Virus record (IMG/VR): IMGVR_UViG_3300046674_000314
Span: 1-64,000 of that record
Origin: a virus
Reading direction: 5' to 3' (one strand)
Length of the DNA stretch: 64,000 nt
The notes beneath the pieces were generated by a model. That model was given only the letters and a program-made list of their open reading frames with translations. It was not told the DNA's origin and did no database searches. The position numbers and the translations under genes are program-made. This document shows positions 35,730 to 44,255 of the stretch, piece after piece (positions within the stretch are counted from its first letter, which is position 1; every line of letters starts with the position of its first letter).

Positions 35730-36294
35730 TTCCACAGATAACCAGGTTCTCAGCCCTGACGGACTCCTGCCTTCCTATGGCGACGAGGAATCGGTCGAAG
35801 ACGTGCTGGCAAAGCGCCAGAAGACCGGTGGCCGCCAGAAGGGTACTCCGAACAAGCAGAAGAAGTTCGAACTGATGAAGACCGCCCAACTCTACGGGCT
35901 GCGCGCGGTTGCCACATTGGTTGAAGCGATGGAAGACGAAGGCGCTCCGTGGACCGCCCGACTTTCCGCCGCCACCGAAATCTTGGATCGCGGTTTCGGT
36001 AAAGCCAAACAAGTGCAAGAAATCACCGGTGCCGATGGTGGTGAAATTCAGAGCCGACTTATCATCGAGTTCGTCGGCCAACTTCCCCAGGTCTCGGCTG
36101 GCGCCTCGACTGAGCGGCCCGTGCAACCTGCCGATGAAGTGCAAGCCAATACCACTGTGGCTAGCGCTCTCAACTCACCTTTCCGCAATGCTCAACTCGG
36201 GCGCCCGGCTTTCGGGTCCGATACCATCACGGACGTGGTGGAGAAGCAAGCCCGCACTCTGCAAGTGCCCGTCTTCAAAAAGCCGTGGGAATAA
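35722..36294 (+). CDS. terS: Probable small terminase subunit
   Basis: 190 residues. VEDVLAKRQKTGGRQKGTPN followed by KQKKFELMKTAQLYGLRAVA resembles the basic N-terminal segment (GRPKGTPN-type) of DUF5681/small terminase-like phage proteins, with helical domain to about residue 100 (ARLSAATEILDRGFGKAKQV) and a long acidic, low-complexity tail. It would recognise the packaging site and hand DNA to the large subunit; that gene is 1.6 kb downstream in the same operon. Family recognition is moderate, position is convincing. Confidence 0.75.
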   Translation: MTNSTDNQVLSPDGLLPSYGDEESVEDVLAKRQKTGGRQKGTPNKQKKFELMKTAQLYGLRAVATLVEAMEDEGAPWTARLSAATEILDRGFGKAKQVQEITGADGGEIQSRLIIEFVGQLPQVSAGASTERPVQPADEVQANTTVASALNSPFRNAQLGRPAFGSDTITDVVEKQARTLQVPVFKKPWE

Positions 36295-36302
36295 AACCAA
36301 CT

Positions 36303-36563
36303 ATGACTAACGTCCCCGATCTTGCCGCTCTCCACATTTACGCCGACCGCCTGGTTTCGACTCACTATTTGTCAAAATTTCCACCGGATCGGATTGACGA
36401 GGTTAAAGCTTCCATTTACCAGATTCTCGCCAAGCAGGTTTCAAAAGATTTGGTGCCATTGGTCAGACCAAGCGAACTGGTCAACGGTGTGATTATTTGT
36501 GAGCTTGACTTTTTCGCACTCACGCCCGAACAGTATTGGCAATTGGTGAGAAACCAGAAATGA
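36303..36563 (+). CDS. Unknown small protein of packaging region
   Basis: 86 residues from MTNVPDLAALHIYADRLVST. Helical first part and a strand-rich end (VNGVIICELDFFALTPEQYW). The frame opens six codons earlier, but the ATG at 36303 lies just behind the stop of terS. ATGA overlap with the next gene at the end. No family recognised; small genes between terS and terL vary among phages. Confidence 0.7.
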   Translation: MTNVPDLAALHIYADRLVSTHYLSKFPPDRIDEVKASIYQILAKQVSKDLVPLVRPSELVNGVIICELDFFALTPEQYWQLVRNQK

Positions 36564-36739
36564 ATCCACTAGCTCGCTGCGCTCGACCGATAAACTTTAA
36601 CGAGGGTGGATACTTTCTCACTTTCTACCACTCGCCCACTTTCACCCGCCTTTACCTCGGGCTTCCGATCAAAGCCCGCTGGGCGCATTGGTCTAAAACT
36701 TGGTGGCACATAGGAGACTCCACAAATGTCCCACATTGA
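36560..36739 (+). CDS. Unknown small aromatic-rich protein
   Basis: 59 residues: MNPLARCARPINFNEGGYFL then TFYHSPTFTRLYLGLPIKAR and HWSKTWWHIGDSTNVPH. It starts in an ATGA overlap and overlaps the next start by 14 bp. Unusually many Trp, Tyr, Phe and His. No family recognised. Confidence 0.55.
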   Translation: MNPLARCARPINFNEGGYFLTFYHSPTFTRLYLGLPIKARWAHWSKTWWHIGDSTNVPH

Positions 36740-37013
36740 AAACTTACCCGGCATCCACCTTTTCAGCCATCGGGTCATTGGTGCCAATATTGCCGGTGCT
36801 GACATTCAGCGTGAGCACTTGGAGCGCTCGGTGCAAAACGATCTGTGCCGCGACTTCTGCACCCGACTTACTAAACTGGTTCATCGTGAAGAAGGTTCGG
36901 AAGGTAAGCTAATTATGAGCCTCGACGTTTACGTGCTCACTAAAGATGAATACGTGGAATTGGTGAATCGAGCCAATCCCATTCCGCCCGGAGTAGATCA
37001 TGGCCTCTCGTGA
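36726..37013 (+). CDS. Unknown small protein of packaging region
   Basis: 95 residues: MSHIENLPGIHLFSHRVIGA then REHLERSVQNDLCRDFCTRL; the end LIMSLDVYVLTKDEYVELVN is a strand-helix unit similar in style to ELDFFALTPEQYWQLV of the gene at 36303, so the two may be distant paralogues. AGGAGACTCCACAA precedes the ATG. Overlaps the next gene by 14 bp. Confidence 0.7.
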   Translation: MSHIENLPGIHLFSHRVIGANIAGADIQREHLERSVQNDLCRDFCTRLTKLVHREEGSEGKLIMSLDVYVLTKDEYVELVNRANPIPPGVDHGLS

Positions 37014-37191
37014 AGAGTGGGAAGCGAAAAACGAGCAGAAGATTTTTGACACGGCACAGCGCATTTACCAGCAGCAATATGCAATCTATACTGGCCCGCG
37101 CTCTGCGGTGCCCGGCTGGATTTGCCCGTGCTGCCACTTGGCGAATGTGATCACCGACCTTAACTGCACTGACTGCGGACACTCGCAATGA
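37000..37191 (+). CDS. Small zinc-ribbon protein
   Basis: 63 residues. The C-terminal CPCCHLANVITDLNCTDCGH has the CxxC...CxxC pattern of a zinc ribbon; the N-terminal part is helical (EEWEAKNEQKIFDTAQRIYQ). Such ribbons bind nucleic acid or proteins. Stop overlaps the next start (ATGA). Confidence 0.75.
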   Translation: MASREEWEAKNEQKIFDTAQRIYQQQYAIYTGPRSAVPGWICPCCHLANVITDLNCTDCGHSQ

Positions 37192-37490
37192 CACCTTTCG
37201 ACCAAGAAGCCGAGATTCAAACATTGCGCCAAGAAGTACATGTGGCCAATCGGATTTCCGATCTGCTGAACGATCCAATCATCGACCAGTCTCTTAACGG
37301 AATGCTTCATGGGTTGCAAAACCAATGGCTCATTACGCAACGGGCCGAAGATCGCGAAGCGCTCTGGCTGCGCGCAGTTGGCTTGCAAGAATTCATTACC
37401 ACGTTGAAGTCCCTTATCGATTCCGGCAAGATGGCCGCTACGCAACTGGAGTTACTGAAAAATGGCAACGAAGAACCCACCGAAGAGTGA
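37188..37490 (+). CDS. Helical protein of packaging region
   Basis: 100 residues: QEAEIQTLRQEVHVANRISD, then QNQWLITQRAEDREALWLRA and acidic end NGNEEPTEE. All helix. Overlaps the next gene by 29 bp. In podoviruses of this kind a small helical protein before terL is often unassigned. Confidence 0.7.
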   Translation: MTPFDQEAEIQTLRQEVHVANRISDLLNDPIIDQSLNGMLHGLQNQWLITQRAEDREALWLRAVGLQEFITTLKSLIDSGKMAATQLELLKNGNEEPTEE

Positions 37491-37917
37491 TGCACCGGTC
37501 CCGGCGTGGGTTCCCGGCGCTGTACCTCAAGCCGCCCCCTCGCTGGCGAATCCGTTCGATCTGACGCACATGGCGCCCGAACATTCTCAATCACCGTTCG
37601 AGGACAATTACAACGTCGATCCGCCCGCGCGTCGTTCGCCTTTCCTTCCGCCGCCGCCCGAAGAAGCCGCCGCTGTACCTCCGACCCATGAGCGCCCGGA
37701 AGGCACGCCCGACTGGGCAATCTTTGCTTCGTTCATTCAAAAGCACGGCGATCAGATCATTCGCGCTCAATACCCGACCCCGATGGGTGAAGTAGTCGAT
37801 ACCATCTGGTGCGGCGTGCCGGTCACCGATGGCCCGGCTGCGGTCATTCTACACAAGCGCGCTGGGCTGGTCTCGTGGGCCGAAGCCACCGTTGGCACGC
37901 CCTACGAAGGAAAGTAA
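37462..37917 (+). CDS. Pro-rich protein before terminase
   Basis: 151 residues. The first 85 are Pro/Ala/Ser-rich and disordered (PVPAWVPGAVPQAAPSLANP); the last 65 form a compact domain (DWAIFASFIQKHGDQIIRAQ then VVDTIWCGVPVTDGPAAVIL). Its TAA overlaps the terL start (TAATG). No family recognised. Confidence 0.7.
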   Translation: MATKNPPKSDAPVPAWVPGAVPQAAPSLANPFDLTHMAPEHSQSPFEDNYNVDPPARRSPFLPPPPEEAAAVPPTHERPEGTPDWAIFASFIQKHGDQIIRAQYPTPMGEVVDTIWCGVPVTDGPAAVILHKRAGLVSWAEATVGTPYEGK

Positions 37918-39215
37918 TGCAACTCGCGCCCCCGCAAGCACCGGTGAAAAAAGCCGGTAATCAAATGCCCACTTGGTCCAAAGTTTTATTTGAGCCACAA
38001 TGGCGGTATATCAGCGTGCGCGGTGGGCGCGGATCGGGTAAAACCAAGAACTTCGCACGGGCGCTCATTATGCGCTCGACGGTCGAAAAGCTTCGCGTGC
38101 TCTGCACTCGTGAAGTTCAGTTGTCTATCCGGGAATCGGTTTATGCGACGCTTGTCAACGAGATTCAGGAACTTGGGCTTTCCTCGCAGTTTGAAATCTT
38201 GTCGAACGAAATACGCTCGGCAAAAGGCGGATCGTTTATATTCCGCGGTCTGGCAGCAGAAACCATTGACTCGATTAAGTCTCTCGCAGACATTGACATT
38301 GCGTGGGTTGAAGAAGCACAAAGTGTTAGCAGAAAGTCGTTTGAAATGCTTTTCCCGACGATTCGTGCTGCTGGCTCGCAAATTTGGCTGAGTTGGAACC
38401 CGGTGCTGGAGTCCGACCCAATCTACGAAATGGTCTGTAAGGAAGGGCTTCCGGACTGCGCGAACCTTTTCGTCAACTTCGACCAGAATCCGTGGTTCCC
38501 TGATGTGCTGCGGCTAGAGGAACAGCATATGCTCGGGCGCGATCCTATCCGCCACGCGCATATTTGGGGCGGTATGCCGCTCCCGGCTGTCGAAGGTGCA
38601 ATCTACTTCGATGATATTCAAGCGATGGAGCGTGAAGAACGCATTCGTTTGCTCACACAAGACCCGCTACTCCAGTTGTACCTCGTATTCGACTTGGGTT
38701 TCAACGATGCGATGACCTGCTGTGTCGTCCAAAAGACCAATAACGAGACTCGGGTCATTGATTTTATCGAAAACAACAAGGTTTCACTCGCTTGGTTCGA
38801 CGGTGAGCTTCGCGGACGCGGTTATGAGACCGGAATTATCTGTCTCCCGCACGATGGACGCCACAAATCGCTGCAAACCGGCCTATCGCCCCAAGAAATT
38901 ATGTCGATGTACGGTTGGACAGTCGAAATTGTTGATAATATCGGTGTCGAAAATGGAATTCGTACCTGCCGCGAGCTAATGAGCACCATGTACATCGACC
39001 GGCATCGGTGCGAAGCGCTTTTGGAGCATTTGAAGCGTTACGCGCGCAACAAACACGGCCATCCGGTCCACGACGAGCATTCCCACGCGGCTGACGCGCT
39101 CCGTTATGTTGCAGTTCATGCAAATATGATGATGACAGCGTTCGTTGGTGGATTGTGGGGCAGTAACGGCGGCGCCGGTAACGCACTTCCCTATCCGGAC
39201 ATTATCACAGCATAA
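37917..39215 (+). CDS. terL: Terminase large subunit
   Basis: 432 residues from MQLAPPQAPVKKAGNQMPTW. It is the ATP-driven motor and nuclease that fills the capsid. Walker A VRGGRGSGKT (34-43), Walker B IAWVEEAQS (128-136) and the RNase-H-type nuclease with VFDLGFNDAM (Asp259), LPHDG (Asp312) and HAADALRY (Asp393) are all intact. It belongs to the PBSX/Terminase_3 branch, in which headful packaging is usual. The preceding stop overlaps the start; the portal gene follows 8 bp later. Confidence 0.97.
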   Translation: MQLAPPQAPVKKAGNQMPTWSKVLFEPQWRYISVRGGRGSGKTKNFARALIMRSTVEKLRVLCTREVQLSIRESVYATLVNEIQELGLSSQFEILSNEIRSAKGGSFIFRGLAAETIDSIKSLADIDIAWVEEAQSVSRKSFEMLFPTIRAAGSQIWLSWNPVLESDPIYEMVCKEGLPDCANLFVNFDQNPWFPDVLRLEEQHMLGRDPIRHAHIWGGMPLPAVEGAIYFDDIQAMEREERIRLLTQDPLLQLYLVFDLGFNDAMTCCVVQKTNNETRVIDFIENNKVSLAWFDGELRGRGYETGIICLPHDGRHKSLQTGLSPQEIMSMYGWTVEIVDNIGVENGIRTCRELMSTMYIDRHRCEALLEHLKRYARNKHGHPVHDEHSHAADALRYVAVHANMMMTAFVGGLWGSNGGAGNALPYPDIITA

Positions 39216-39223
39216 GGTAAATA

Positions 39224-41830
39224 ATGGATCAAGCACAACTTGCGGATTTGTTCGAGCGGGAAATGACGCCCGACACAAGCCCCTCCAATGTGGCTATGCC
39301 CGGTGTTCCCGCGCAAGAAATCACAGTGATGGGTGTTGATGACCGTGAACCCGCAGGATTCGAGGACGAAGGCGACATTAAAATGTCGGACGAGGAAATC
39401 GACAATATCCTTGGGATGCATATCCGCAATGCGGTGAACTGGTACGGCTCCGAGATTGCCACCGCCCAAGCGAAGGCGATGGAGTACTACCTCGGGTTGC
39501 CACAGGGTGATCTGGCGCCGCCCGGCGTTGCAGGTCGCTCGCAAGCGGTCGACACCACGGTTTCGGACATTATTGAGTGGATGATGCCCGCGCTGATGGA
39601 AATGTTCTTTGCGTCAGGCAATGTGATCGACTATGAACCGCGCAACCCTTCAGACGAGAAGGGTGCAAAGCAAATGACGCACACCGCGAATTATGTCATC
39701 AATTCGCAGAATCCGGGCTTTCAGGTCTTTCTTGACTGGTTCAAGAATGCTCTGTTGAACAAGCTTGGCGTCGTCAAATGTTTCTGGGAACCGACCGAGA
39801 ACCATTCGCGCGAGTACTTCAATCAGCAGACCGATGTGCAATTGGGCTTGCTGGTCGACGACCCTGACCTCGAAATCATCAAAATCACGAGCTATGTCGA
39901 TCCGCATGCAGAACGTGCGGAAATGGACCGGTTTAAGCAGCAATCCCAAGCCTTCGGCCAGTGGCAGCAAGCCGCAGCCCAAGCGAAGGCGCAAGGGCTT
40001 CCGTGGCCGCCCATGCAGCCGCCAGCGCCCCCGCAGCCGGGGCAACCGCCGCAAGCCGCCCAGCCGCAGCCCATGCAGCCCCCGCCACGGCCCGCCCCGA
40101 TCAACTTGAAAAAGTTGCCGCAGCTTCACAATGTGATCGCACGGCGGGCGAAGAAGTCGGGCAAAGTGTCCATCGAAGCGATGAATTCGGAAGACTTTAT
40201 TGTCGATCCGCGCTCGCGTCGCGTCGAAGACGGCTTTTCGGCTCACCGGCTCAAGCGCACGATTGGTTACCTGCGCCAGCAAGGCTACAAGAACGTCGAT
40301 GATATTTCGTCGGACTCCGATGCTGAGAGCGCGGAGAATTCCGAGGTACAGCTTGCCCGCCAATCGCTTCAAAACACCTATGTCCCGCCGAATGCGACCG
40401 AGGACTACGGTGACGAGTCGATGCGGGAAGTCTGGCTGTATGAGTGCTATCTCCCGATTGACTGCGACTTGGATGGTATTCCGGAATGGCGCCGCATCAC
40501 GCGCGCCGGTGACCAAATCCTCGAAAATGTGATCGTAGACGGTCCTCCATTTGCCACATTGTGCCCGGTGCCGATCCCGGGTCTGCTCTATGGGCGCTCG
40601 CTTGCCGACCTTGGCATGATGACGCAGTATAGCAAAACCGGCTTGCTTCGTTCGCTGATCGATAATGTCAACGTGCAGGTGAATGGCCGCACATGGGCTA
40701 TCGAATCGCAGGTCAATATCTCGGATTTGCTCACCAATCGCCCAGGTGGCGTGGTGCGAGTCAAGTCTGCGAACGCGGTCGGTATGCTGCAACAGGGTCT
40801 GGCAGATAGTCAAGGCGCTTACCAGCTACTTGAGTTCCTCGACAGCCAGTCGCAGGAGCGCACCGGAGTCACCAAATACACGAAGGGTACTGATTCCGAC
40901 GCTTTGAATTCGACGGCTACTGGTATCACGAATCTGACGGAGCGGGCTGACCTTCGGGTCAAGCTGGTCGCGCGATGCTTCGCTGAAACTGGGGTCAAAC
41001 GCCTGTTCATGCTGATCCAGAAGGAACTCGCCAAGCACCAAGACCAGAACATGGTTTTCAAGGTGAACGAGGACTGGGTAGACGTCGATCCCCGCACGTG
41101 GCATAACGAATATATTCTCGTGCCGCGCGTTGGGCTGGGAAGTGGCGACCGCAGCAAGAAGGTACAGCAGCTGTTGCAACTGATGGGCGTGCAATCCACT
41201 GCTGCGCAAGCTGGTCTTACAACGCCGGAGAATCTGTATAACTCGGCGTGCGACCTGGTGGATGCGATCCAACTCGGCAAGCCGCAGCGCTACTTCACGT
41301 TGCCCGATCCCAATGCACCGAAGCCGCCGCCCCCGCCCGATCCCAACATGGTTCTGGTGCAGGGTCAGTTGCAAATTGAGCACCAAAAAGCTCAGGACAA
41401 GCGGGAAACGGATCAGTTCCAAGCGCAGATTGACGCACAGAACGACCAGCGCGATTTCGAGCATAAGCAAGCACTCGAAGCCGCCAAGCTGCAAAACCAA
41501 CGCGAAATCGAAGCGGAACGCCTTGCGTGGGAGAAAGAGAAGTTCTACGCACAGCTGACCGCCGATCGTGAAATTGCAGCGCTCAAGGCAATGGCAACCA
41601 CGCAACAAGAAGCGGATATGCGCCGTCAGACTTTGGCGGATCAGAACGCCGCAGCGCTGCGTGATGCACATGTGGATAGCGCCCATCGCGACGCAGACCG
41701 CCAGCACGAAGCAGAGCAAGCAGACGCACAACGGCAGCATGACGCCGCGCAAGCAGAAGCGGACCGACAGGCACAAATTGAAATTGCCCGTCAGAAAGCC
41801 GCTCAAATCACGCCGGGTACAGCTGAATAG
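39224..41830 (+). CDS. Portal protein, P22-like, with long coiled-coil tail
   Basis: 868 residues. The dodecameric portal forms the DNA entry ring of the capsid. VNWYGSEIATAQAKAMEYYL, WMMPALMEMFFASGNVIDYE and SKTGLLRSLIDNVNVQVNGR are the stem and clip signature of the large podoviral portals (P22 gp1-type). A Pro/Gln-rich insert of about 30 residues lies near 262-292. The last 150 residues (AQDKRETDQFQAQIDAQNDQ onward) are a long Gln/Ala/Arg coiled coil, as in portals with a barrel. Length is above that of P22 gp1 (725) because of insert and barrel. Confidence 0.93.
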   Translation: MDQAQLADLFEREMTPDTSPSNVAMPGVPAQEITVMGVDDREPAGFEDEGDIKMSDEEIDNILGMHIRNAVNWYGSEIATAQAKAMEYYLGLPQGDLAPPGVAGRSQAVDTTVSDIIEWMMPALMEMFFASGNVIDYEPRNPSDEKGAKQMTHTANYVINSQNPGFQVFLDWFKNALLNKLGVVKCFWEPTENHSREYFNQQTDVQLGLLVDDPDLEIIKITSYVDPHAERAEMDRFKQQSQAFGQWQQAAAQAKAQGLPWPPMQPPAPPQPGQPPQAAQPQPMQPPPRPAPINLKKLPQLHNVIARRAKKSGKVSIEAMNSEDFIVDPRSRRVEDGFSAHRLKRTIGYLRQQGYKNVDDISSDSDAESAENSEVQLARQSLQNTYVPPNATEDYGDESMREVWLYECYLPIDCDLDGIPEWRRITRAGDQILENVIVDGPPFATLCPVPIPGLLYGRSLADLGMMTQYSKTGLLRSLIDNVNVQVNGRTWAIESQVNISDLLTNRPGGVVRVKSANAVGMLQQGLADSQGAYQLLEFLDSQSQERTGVTKYTKGTDSDALNSTATGITNLTERADLRVKLVARCFAETGVKRLFMLIQKELAKHQDQNMVFKVNEDWVDVDPRTWHNEYILVPRVGLGSGDRSKKVQQLLQLMGVQSTAAQAGLTTPENLYNSACDLVDAIQLGKPQRYFTLPDPNAPKPPPPPDPNMVLVQGQLQIEHQKAQDKRETDQFQAQIDAQNDQRDFEHKQALEAAKLQNQREIEAERLAWEKEKFYAQLTADREIAALKAMATTQQEADMRRQTLADQNAAALRDAHVDSAHRDADRQHEAEQADAQRQHDAAQAEADRQAQIEIARQKAAQITPGTAE

Positions 41831-41882
41831 TTGATCCCGGCAACAAGCCACGTTATATTAACCTCAACACGGAGTAGGAACA

Positions 41883-42932
41883 ATGGACGGCGAACTGATG
41901 GACTTGGCTTCGGCCTTTGACGACAATCCCGCTGATGCAATTACGGGCGAAGACGACAAGGTTGTCGCACCGGTTAAGGAAGAAGTGGTTGTTGTCGAGC
42001 CGACGGATGACGAAGTCGAAGCCGAAGAAGGCGACGATCAGGAAAACGGCGACGAATCGGCTGAAAGTGACGATCCTGACCTTGACTTGGACCTCGACGG
42101 TGAAGAAGCCGACGAAGGTAAAGACGCAGCCGCAGTCCTGAAGGACGATACTCCGATCGAGTTGGTTATCGACGGCGCAAAGGTCACCAAGACTTTCGCT
42201 GAGTTGAAGGCAGAAGCACAGAAGTATGCAGGGGCCGAAAAACGGTTCGAAGAAGCGGCAGCTATCCGCAAGGACGCTGAGACGCGACTGGCCGTGCTTC
42301 CGGAGCGGGAAAAACAGCTGGGGCAGGTACTCGAGTATTACATCGCCCAAAGCGCTCAGTTCTTGGATAAACAACCGAACTGGGAACAGCTGATCGCTGA
42401 AGACCCGCAGAAGTACCTCGCCGAGCGACACGCTTGGGAGAAAAAGCAACAGGAGAATTTGCAAGCACGGCAGATTCAAACCGAGTTGCAACGCCGAAAT
42501 GCGGAGCAAGAACAGGCATCGAAAGCACAACGAGTCGCCGAGGAACGTACCAAGTTGCTCGGAGCGATACCGGAGTGGCAAGACCCTGCGAAGGCAGCAG
42601 AAGGCGCACGAGCGATTGACCAATATTTGCGCGGTGCTGGTATCCCGGCTGAAATGCTCGGTGATATTGACCACCACCAAGTGCTGGTAATCGCACGCAA
42701 AGCGATGCTGTATGACCAAGCAATCGCCAAGCAAAAAGCGGCCCGCGAGACTGGAGCGCAACGGCAGAAGCCGAATCAGCAAGCGCAACCGAAAGCGGCC
42801 CGTGTCGAGCGTCCCGGTGCAGCAGCGCCTTTGCCGACCCAATCGCATCGCACGCAAGTGCAGCGAATGAATGCGGCGAAAGCGTTCAAGCAAGCACCAT
42901 CTGTTGACACGCTGGCAAGTCTGTTCGAATAA
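41883..42932 (+). CDS. Capsid scaffolding protein
   Basis: 349 residues. Very acidic start (EEVVVVEPTDDEVEAEEGDD), helical middle with heptads (AEKRFEEAAAIRKDAETRLA), and a basic C-terminus that ends ASLFE, the usual polarity of scaffolding proteins whose basic end contacts the coat protein. Location between portal and major capsid gene supports this. No protease domain is visible. ACGGAGTAGGAACA precedes the ATG. Confidence 0.85.
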   Translation: MDGELMDLASAFDDNPADAITGEDDKVVAPVKEEVVVVEPTDDEVEAEEGDDQENGDESAESDDPDLDLDLDGEEADEGKDAAAVLKDDTPIELVIDGAKVTKTFAELKAEAQKYAGAEKRFEEAAAIRKDAETRLAVLPEREKQLGQVLEYYIAQSAQFLDKQPNWEQLIAEDPQKYLAERHAWEKKQQENLQARQIQTELQRRNAEQEQASKAQRVAEERTKLLGAIPEWQDPAKAAEGARAIDQYLRGAGIPAEMLGDIDHHQVLVIARKAMLYDQAIAKQKAARETGAQRQKPNQQAQPKAARVERPGAAAPLPTQSHRTQVQRMNAAKAFKQAPSVDTLASLFE

Positions 42933-42968
42933 GCGAACGGCGAACCGGCACACGAAAAGGGCTTTACC

Positions 42969-43919
42969 ATGCCGAACAATACCCTCACGACCTATGGCGT
43001 CGTTGGCAACCGCGAAGACCTGTCCGAAAAGGTTTTCATGATTACCCCGAGCGACACGCCGTTCACGTCGTCCATCGCCAAAACGTCCGCCGATGGCGTG
43101 TACCACGAATGGCAGACGGACTCGCTCCGCGCTCCGAATGGTCAGAATGCGGCCGTCGAAGGCGCTGATGCAACCTACGCTGCGCAAAGCCCGACCGTCC
43201 GGATCGGTAACCGCACGCAGATCATCAAAGACACTTTCTCGGTGTCGAACACGCAGGAAGCCGTCAAGAAGGCTGGTCCGAAGGAAGTTGCACGTCTTTC
43301 CGCCAAGAAGTCGGTGGAACTGAAGAAGGACGTGGAAGCTGCATCGCTGGCAAATCAGACTTCAGTGGTCGGTTCGTCGACGGTCGCCCGCACGATGCGC
43401 GGTGTGGCTGGCTGGTGCCAGACCAACTTCGTCGGTGGTGCTGGTTCGGCTGCTCCGGTTCCCGCAACGAACACGGCACCGGTCGCTGGCACGCCCGCCG
43501 CGTTTACGGAAGGCATGCTGAAGTCGATCCTGCTGAAGACGTATCAGGCAGGCGGCAACGTCACGCAAATCCATATGCGCCCGAGCGACAAGCAGCTTTC
43601 GAGCGGCTTCAGCGGCAACGCAACGCGTATGCAAGAAGTCGATGGTAACGGAAAGTCGGCCGTGCTGCAAACGGCATATGCCGTCTACGCCGGTGACTTC
43701 GGCAATGTCGCAATGATCCCGAACCGCGTGCTTTCGGCGATCAACGACAACGCGATCTACGCTATTGACCCCTCCATGTGGGCACTGGCAACTCTGCGAG
43801 GCTTCGAGAAGACCGAGCTTGCTCAAACGGGCGACGCCCGCAACTGGCAAATCGTGTACGAAGGCACGCTGGAAGCACGGAACGAAGCGTCGTCGGGTCA
43901 GGTTCGCGACTTGACGTAA
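42969..43919 (+). CDS. Major capsid protein, DUF5309/SU10 type
   Basis: 316 residues. TPSDTPFTSSIAKTSADGVY, HEWQTDSLRAPNGQNAAVEG and GNRTQIIKDTFSVSNTQEAV are signature segments of DUF5309, an HK97-fold coat protein known from SU10-like phages. MRPSDKQLSSGF and ARNWQIVYEGTLEARNEASS near the end also fit. No N-terminal pro-domain is evident. A hairpin terminator stands directly after it, which lets this gene be made in larger amount than those downstream. Confidence 0.93.
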   Translation: MPNNTLTTYGVVGNREDLSEKVFMITPSDTPFTSSIAKTSADGVYHEWQTDSLRAPNGQNAAVEGADATYAAQSPTVRIGNRTQIIKDTFSVSNTQEAVKKAGPKEVARLSAKKSVELKKDVEAASLANQTSVVGSSTVARTMRGVAGWCQTNFVGGAGSAAPVPATNTAPVAGTPAAFTEGMLKSILLKTYQAGGNVTQIHMRPSDKQLSSGFSGNATRMQEVDGNGKSAVLQTAYAVYAGDFGNVAMIPNRVLSAINDNAIYAIDPSMWALATLRGFEKTELAQTGDARNWQIVYEGTLEARNEASSGQVRDLT

Positions 43920-43922
43920 ACG

Positions 43923-43946
43923 AAGGGGCTTCGGCCCCTTTCTTCT
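43923..43946 (+). terminator. Rho-independent terminator after capsid gene
   Basis: AAGGGGC-TTCG-GCCCCTT followed by TCTTCTTT; a UUCG tetraloop hairpin. Probably partial, since structural genes continue downstream. Confidence 0.88.
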
Positions 43947-43960
43947 TTCCGGAGTCAGAC

Positions 43961-44254
43961 ATGCCGAACGTATTTACTCCCGACTTCGGGTCGGGCGATG
44001 TGCTTGCTGTTGGTACTTCGAGCGCGTCCAAGACAATCGACGGCAATTCGTCCAGTATCTATCTGTTCAACGATGGTACTGTGACGGTTTTCGTCCGTTG
44101 GAGCAAGGGCGCGTCCAATGCAGTTGTGAACAAAGACTTGGCGATGCCACCGGGATCGATTCAGACTTTCGGGAAAGATTCCCGCGATACGCTGTCGGCT
44201 ATCTGCGCGAGCGGAACGTCGAATCTTCGGTACATCACCGGCCAAGGGGAATAA
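43961..44254 (+). CDS. Probable capsid decoration or head-fibre base protein
   Basis: 97 residues from MPNVFTPDFGSGDVLAVGTS; GGAGTCAGAC precedes the ATG. Thr/Ser/Gly-rich, beta-type: SIYLFNDGTVTVFVRWSKGA and MPPGSIQTFGKDSRDTLSAI. Small beta proteins placed straight after the major capsid gene are usually capsid cement or fibre-anchoring proteins. Here it precedes a collagen-like protein by 1 bp, so it may hold it. Inferred from position and composition. Confidence 0.7.
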   Translation: MPNVFTPDFGSGDVLAVGTSSASKTIDGNSSSIYLFNDGTVTVFVRWSKGASNAVVNKDLAMPPGSIQTFGKDSRDTLSAICASGTSNLRYITGQGE

Positions 44255-44255
44255 T

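Noticed and set aside
39650-40813. 387-codon leftward open frame inside the portal gene
   Set aside because: Antisense shadow of a strongly supported portal gene; no ribosome site, composition rich in Arg and His as usual for mirror frames of GC-rich genes.
41853-43187. 444-codon leftward open frame across scaffold and capsid genes
   Set aside because: Mirror frame of two well-supported genes on the other strand; lacks motifs and start signals.
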